Shown here piece after piece: positions 14,913 to 17,490 of a DNA stretch of 17,490 nt; the first letter of the stretch is position 1; every line of letters begins with the position of its first letter. The position numbers and the translations under genes are program-made. The notes beneath the pieces were generated by a model that ran no database searches, was not told the DNA's origin, and saw only the letters and a list, made by a program, of their open reading frames with translations. The stretch is taken from positions 1-17,490 of the forward strand of contig DATCVA010000174.1 of the NCBI GenBank assembly GCA_036567205.1. The letters run 5' to 3'. The stretch comes from DATCVA01 sp036567205. Its GTDB lineage: Bacteria; Pseudomonadota; Gammaproteobacteria; Burkholderiales; Burkholderiaceae_B.

Positions 14913-15362
14913 ATGTTCACATCCGCCCCTTGCTCTCTTGGCCTGAAAACCGTCGTCACGATAGTCTTTAGTACAGTCCTGCTAATAGGTGCCGCCGTTT
15001 ACAACCCGGCACACGCCCAATTACCTCCTTCACAACATTACGGCGGAACCGAATATGTAAGCGGAGGAATCGGCTACGATGAATCGACGGCTTTTAAAGC
15101 CGCCATGCCGCAATTCCCATTGGCATTAACCTTTGCCAGCAAAGCCGGCAACAGAGCGGCTTATGTTTCGGACGTACAAGTCGTTATACGCGATCCGCAA
15201 GACAACACCATCTTGAATGCCAAGGCAAACGGCCCTTATTTTTTGGTTAAATTGCCTCCTGGACAGTACAATATTTTTGCGACCTACAATACTCAAACCC
15301 TTTCGCAAAAAGTCGCTGTTAATAGTACGGGCACCGCCCAGGCCATATTCGAATGGAAATAG
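14913..15362 (+). CDS. secreted carboxypeptidase-regulatory-like (beta-sandwich) protein
   Basis: 149-residue exported protein. Residues 1-35 are a signal peptide (hydrophobic VVTIVFSTVLLIGAAVY, cut after AHA). After a short conserved segment (QHYGGTEYVSGGIGYDESTAF), residues about 68-149 form a beta-rich domain. Its pattern, VSDVQVVIRDPQDNTILNAK, GPYFLVKLPPGQYNIFATYN, is that of a transthyretin/carboxypeptidase regulatory-like sandwich. The GPY-x4-LPPGQY turn is diagnostic. Similar small secreted proteins occur in many Burkholderiales, with no assigned role that I know of. The ATG at 14913 has GGGAA about six bases upstream; an in-frame TTG at 14901 is less likely. There are no lipobox or catalytic residues. 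Confidence 0.85.
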   Translation: MFTSAPCSLGLKTVVTIVFSTVLLIGAAVYNPAHAQLPPSQHYGGTEYVSGGIGYDESTAFKAAMPQFPLALTFASKAGNRAAYVSDVQVVIRDPQDNTILNAKANGPYFLVKLPPGQYNIFATYNTQTLSQKVAVNSTGTAQAIFEWK

Positions 15363-15363
15363 A

Positions 15364-15384
15364 TCGGGCGAACCATATGCCCGA
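15364..15384. terminator. stem-loop between convergent genes
   Basis: TCGGGC (15364-15369) and GCCCGA (15379-15384) form a 6-bp GC-rich stem with a 9-nt loop, starting one base after the stop of the secreted protein gene and just beyond the stop of the leftward hydrolase gene. There is no T-run, so it is a candidate bidirectional or Rho-assisted terminator only. Confidence 0.4.
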
Positions 15385-15395
15385 CCGGGTAAAGC

Positions 15396-16142
15396 TTAAT
15401 GCAAAGTTCGATTCGGAGTCATATCCGGATCTTCCAGGCCCGGGTCATAGACATCAATGCTTAATTCACCCAATGCTGCGCGCCAACTGCGTAGCGGGAC
15501 ACAGGTCTGCAAACGGTATATAGCCTGGCCAATTAATGCATCATGCAATTCATGCCCTATTTTTGAAGCAATATCCAGGGTTGCATCACCATGCAAACCA
15601 GCCAGATGCTCGTGCGTGCGTCGCATAAAAGAAAGCGGAACCAATACGTCGCTGGCCCCATGAAAAAGATGCAAGGTGGTCGCAGGAGGAGCCGCTGCCG
15701 GCAAACTGGCATAGCTTCCGGAAAAAGCCAGAACCCGGCCAGCCAAGTCGGTATGAAGGGAGCAGGCCTCGAGCGCCATCGTCGCCCCTTGATCAAAGCC
15801 TGCCAAGGCGGTGTTTTCGCCCGACAAGCCGTATACCGCCTGAAGCTGTTGAATTTCAGTCACCAGGCCGGGCAACGCCCGTGCTACCCGGTCGGCATAA
15901 TTTGCTTCATTTAAACCACTTTGCTCAAACCAGTGATAGGCGGAAGCATCGCTACTAATCGTTCCATAAGGTAAAACCAGCAAAGCTTCCGGGAAAGCCT
16001 GCCTTAGCGCCTGGGTTAAAGACATTAACTGCTCAGGAGCCGCCGAATCACCATGCAAAAGCACAAAAAGCTGCTTAGGTTTGCTGTGCATTGGCAAAAA
16101 AATCAAGGGAGGTGGTGATTTTCCCTGTTGCGTAATAGTCAT
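15396..16142 (-). CDS. YpfH-type alpha/beta hydrolase with Asp at the nucleophile position
   Basis: 248-residue protein of the carboxylesterase/phospholipase alpha/beta-hydrolase family, resembling E. coli YpfH over its length: FVLLHGDSAAP near 26-36, the TALAGFDQGATMALE elbow at 111-125, RVLAFSGSYASLP, TLHLFHGASD and KIGHELHD. YpfH-type esterases have G-x-S-x-G at the elbow; here the codon at 15792-15794 (minus strand) is GAT, giving G115-F-D117-Q-G119. The other triad residues look intact (D165 in GASD, H197 in IGHELHD). The enzyme is therefore either inactive or uses an Asp nucleophile, as haloalkane dehalogenases and epoxide hydrolases do. The ATG at 16140-16142 is preferred over a TTG at 16166; its ribosome site is weak. 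No signal peptide is seen, so it is cytoplasmic. It is divergent from the imuA operon. Confidence 0.85.
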   Translation of the reverse strand: MTITQQGKSPPPLIFLPMHSKPKQLFVLLHGDSAAPEQLMSLTQALRQAFPEALLVLPYGTISSDASAYHWFEQSGLNEANYADRVARALPGLVTEIQQLQAVYGLSGENTALAGFDQGATMALEACSLHTDLAGRVLAFSGSYASLPAAAPPATTLHLFHGASDVLVPLSFMRRTHEHLAGLHGDATLDIASKIGHELHDALIGQAIYRLQTCVPLRSWRAALGELSIDVYDPGLEDPDMTPNRTLH

Positions 16143-16265
16143 AGAGATATCGTCCACAAAATACAACCATTCCTGTTTTATAGTGTGATTCTATCCTCAA
16201 AAAATACAAATTGTTACCCGGCTGAAATGAAACCGCCTGGCAATTGATCAATCATCCGCTATATA

Positions 16266-16281
16266 CTGTATATATAAACAG
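16266..16281. promoter_or_regulatory. LexA (SOS) box
   Basis: CTGTATATATAAACAG keeps both CTGT and ACAG half-sites at the correct 8-bp spacing and differs from the classic AT-alternating core by one base. TTGATC at 16244-16249 could be the -35, so LexA would cover the -10 region. It lies upstream of imuA, a known SOS gene in many proteobacteria. The 16143-16424 gap also holds the start region of the leftward hydrolase. Confidence 0.85.
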
Positions 16282-16424
16282 TATTAGTACGAGCCTACGC
16301 ATGCATTCGCAAAAGCATTCCCGCTTAGCCCATCGGGCAGGTGCGCCGATGCTTACTATGTTTACCAAGCCCACAGCTAATCTTAACCCGCCAGCCTCAC
16401 AAAGCCCAAAGCAAGATTTTTTAT

Positions 16425-17156
16425 ATGAATGCTATTAAACCCCCCGCTTTGCTGCACCCCGAGTGTATTCACCCTTTGCTTTGGCTCGGCTCGCAACTGG
16501 CCATGGGGCGTCAAAACACAGTATCAACGGGATTTTCGCCCTTAGATCAAGAGCTGCCTAATCAGGGTTGGCCTTTAAGCACACTTATCGAGCTTACATT
16601 ACCCCAGGCCGGCATAGGCGAAATACATTTGTTGCGCCCCGCTTTGGCCAAACTTGCTCCAGAACGCAGTATTGCGCTTGTTCACCCACCTTACCCGCCT
16701 CACTTCCATTGCTGGGTTAACTGGCAACTAGAAACTCATCGTCTGCTGTGGATCAACCCCAAAACGGCCAGCGACTCTTTGTGGGCCAGCGAGCAAATTT
16801 TAAAACACAATGCCTGCAGCGCCTTACTGTGCTGGGTTCCCAGTATCCGGCCCGAGGCACTACGCCGTTTACAACTGGCAGCGCAGCAAAGCGATGCCTT
16901 GTTCGTTTTATTACGTCCGCACAGCGCTACCCGGCAAACCAGTGCGGCCCCCTTGCGTTTAAGCCTTAGGCCAGTCCATCAAGGATTGGAAGTTTCCATT
17001 GTTAAACGGCGTGGTCCTACGTGCAGTCATCCTGTTCTGATCAAGCTTTACCCCTCGCGCCCCTACGCTAAAACACATTCGTCTTATGTCCCTCTGGATC
17101 AGTCTGTACTTGCCCTTTCACAGCCTCGACGTAACTTTTCCCCATTGGCCCAATAA
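16425..17156 (+). CDS. imuA: translesion synthesis-associated protein ImuA
   Basis: 243-residue RecA/SulA-related accessory protein of the ImuA-ImuB-DnaE2 mutagenic repair system, which acts after DNA damage. Recognised by the N-terminal HPLLWLGSQLA, then VSTGFSPLDQELPNQGWPLSTLIELTL (33-59), GIGEIHLLRPALAKLA, and the conserved VPSIRPEALRRLQLAAQQSDALFVLLRP. There is no clear Walker A motif, as is usual for ImuA. The ATG at 16425 is preferred; a GTG at 16341 in the same frame would add 28 residues of uncertain value. It is controlled by the LexA box at 16266-16281. The leader between box and gene is long (143 nt) and contains a 45-codon open frame that overlaps the start. It overlaps imuB by 71 bp. 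Confidence 0.9.
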   Translation: MNAIKPPALLHPECIHPLLWLGSQLAMGRQNTVSTGFSPLDQELPNQGWPLSTLIELTLPQAGIGEIHLLRPALAKLAPERSIALVHPPYPPHFHCWVNWQLETHRLLWINPKTASDSLWASEQILKHNACSALLCWVPSIRPEALRRLQLAAQQSDALFVLLRPHSATRQTSAAPLRLSLRPVHQGLEVSIVKRRGPTCSHPVLIKLYPSRPYAKTHSSYVPLDQSVLALSQPRRNFSPLAQ

Positions 17157-17490
17157 AACGCCGTTGGCTGCCGTCTTGCATAAAGAACGTGTTTATGCCT
17201 GCACGCCCGCTGCGCAAGCGTTAGGTGTGCAGACAGGCATGCGACGCGGCGGGGTTCTGGGACTTGCTCCCCACATTGTATTGCGCGACTACAACGACAC
17301 TCTCGAGCAACAAAGCCTGAAGCAAATTGCATTGATCCTTTTGCAATACACACCTAATCTAGCGTTTGGCAACCAGCACGGATTATTGCTCGAAGTAAGT
17401 GCCAGCCTGCTTTTGTTCAAGGGGCCCCGCGGTTTATGGCGCCGCCTTAACGCATCATTGCTGGATCTGGGTTTCCATATGCGTTTAGGC
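17086..17490 (+). CDS. imuB: ImuB, Y-family DNA polymerase-like protein (3' end outside window)
   Basis: The first 135 residues of an open frame that continues past the right edge. The start MSLWISLYLPFHSLDV and the palm-like RVYACTPAAQALGVQTGMRRGGVLGLAP segment match ImuB, a Y-family polymerase homologue that recruits DnaE2 through the beta clamp and is itself catalytically inactive. In line with this, the acidic pair of active Y-family enzymes (DMD near residues 8-10 of DinB) reads YLP here. The ATG at 17086 lies inside imuA in another frame (71-bp overlap), a usual arrangement that implies translational coupling. It is expected to be SOS-induced with imuA; dnaE2 would be expected further right. 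Confidence 0.88.
   Translation, partial: MSLWISLYLPFHSLDVTFPHWPNKTPLAAVLHKERVYACTPAAQALGVQTGMRRGGVLGLAPHIVLRDYNDTLEQQSLKQIALILLQYTPNLAFGNQHGLLLEVSASLLLFKGPRGLWRRLNASLLDLGFHMRLG

Noticed and set aside
1..17490. tRNA, rRNA, CRISPR, toxin-antitoxin or phage-defence genes
   Set aside because: Looked for on both strands; no cloverleaf with a T-arm signature, no regularly spaced repeat-spacer pattern, and no protein with such a domain was seen.

Overview
The window looks like a stretch of a betaproteobacterial chromosome, most likely Burkholderiales and probably Alcaligenaceae-like. This rests on a LexA-controlled imuA-imuB mutagenesis cassette, a YeeE/YedE permease next to a MarR regulator, a secreted PbpG-type endopeptidase beside an NRDE (TANGO2-like) protein, and protein sequence styles typical of that order. 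The taxonomic placement is inference. I see no rRNA, tRNA, CRISPR array, integrase or transposase gene.

Positions 1-3660 form a catabolic block. The 3' part of an acyl-CoA dehydrogenase gene runs rightwards. Facing it is a leftward operon: a PcaC-like carboxymuconolactone decarboxylase-family protein (GTG start at 3538), an aldehyde dehydrogenase, and a GntR/FCD regulator whose start overlaps the dehydrogenase stop as ATGA. The operon promoter carries a TTGT-N3-ACAA palindrome in its spacer, a good candidate for autoregulation by the GntR protein. Positions 3660-3982 are non-coding and hold a 108-bp hairpin repeat plus two short tandem repeats.

Positions 3983-7391 hold an exported metallo-beta-lactamase-fold hydrolase closely resembling methyl parathion hydrolase, a VOC-fold protein, a DMT/EamA exporter with a divergent Lrp/AsnC regulator, and a small Cys-rich zinc-binding protein. 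Positions 7392-8446 hold a TetR regulator with a 23-bp palindromic operator in its promoter, followed by a tandem pair of the same hairpin repeat. The repeat pair sits exactly between the convergent TetR and Hyi-type isomerase genes. Positions 8444-12701 hold the Hyi-like isomerase, a divergent YbfB/YjiJ-type MFS transporter, a YeeE/YedE sulfur-compound permease with a strong intrinsic terminator, and a MarR regulator.

Positions 12702-17490 hold pbpG, an NRDE protein, a secreted beta-sandwich protein, a leftward YpfH-type alpha/beta hydrolase, and the SOS mutagenesis genes imuA and imuB (imuB runs off the window). The hydrolase has Asp instead of Ser at its nucleophile elbow (GFDQG).

The two observations I rate highest are the three-copy palindromic repeat family (3715-3822, 8243-8340, 8342-8446) and the Ser-to-Asp change in the YpfH-like hydrolase. 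Most other genes are recognisable members of common families.
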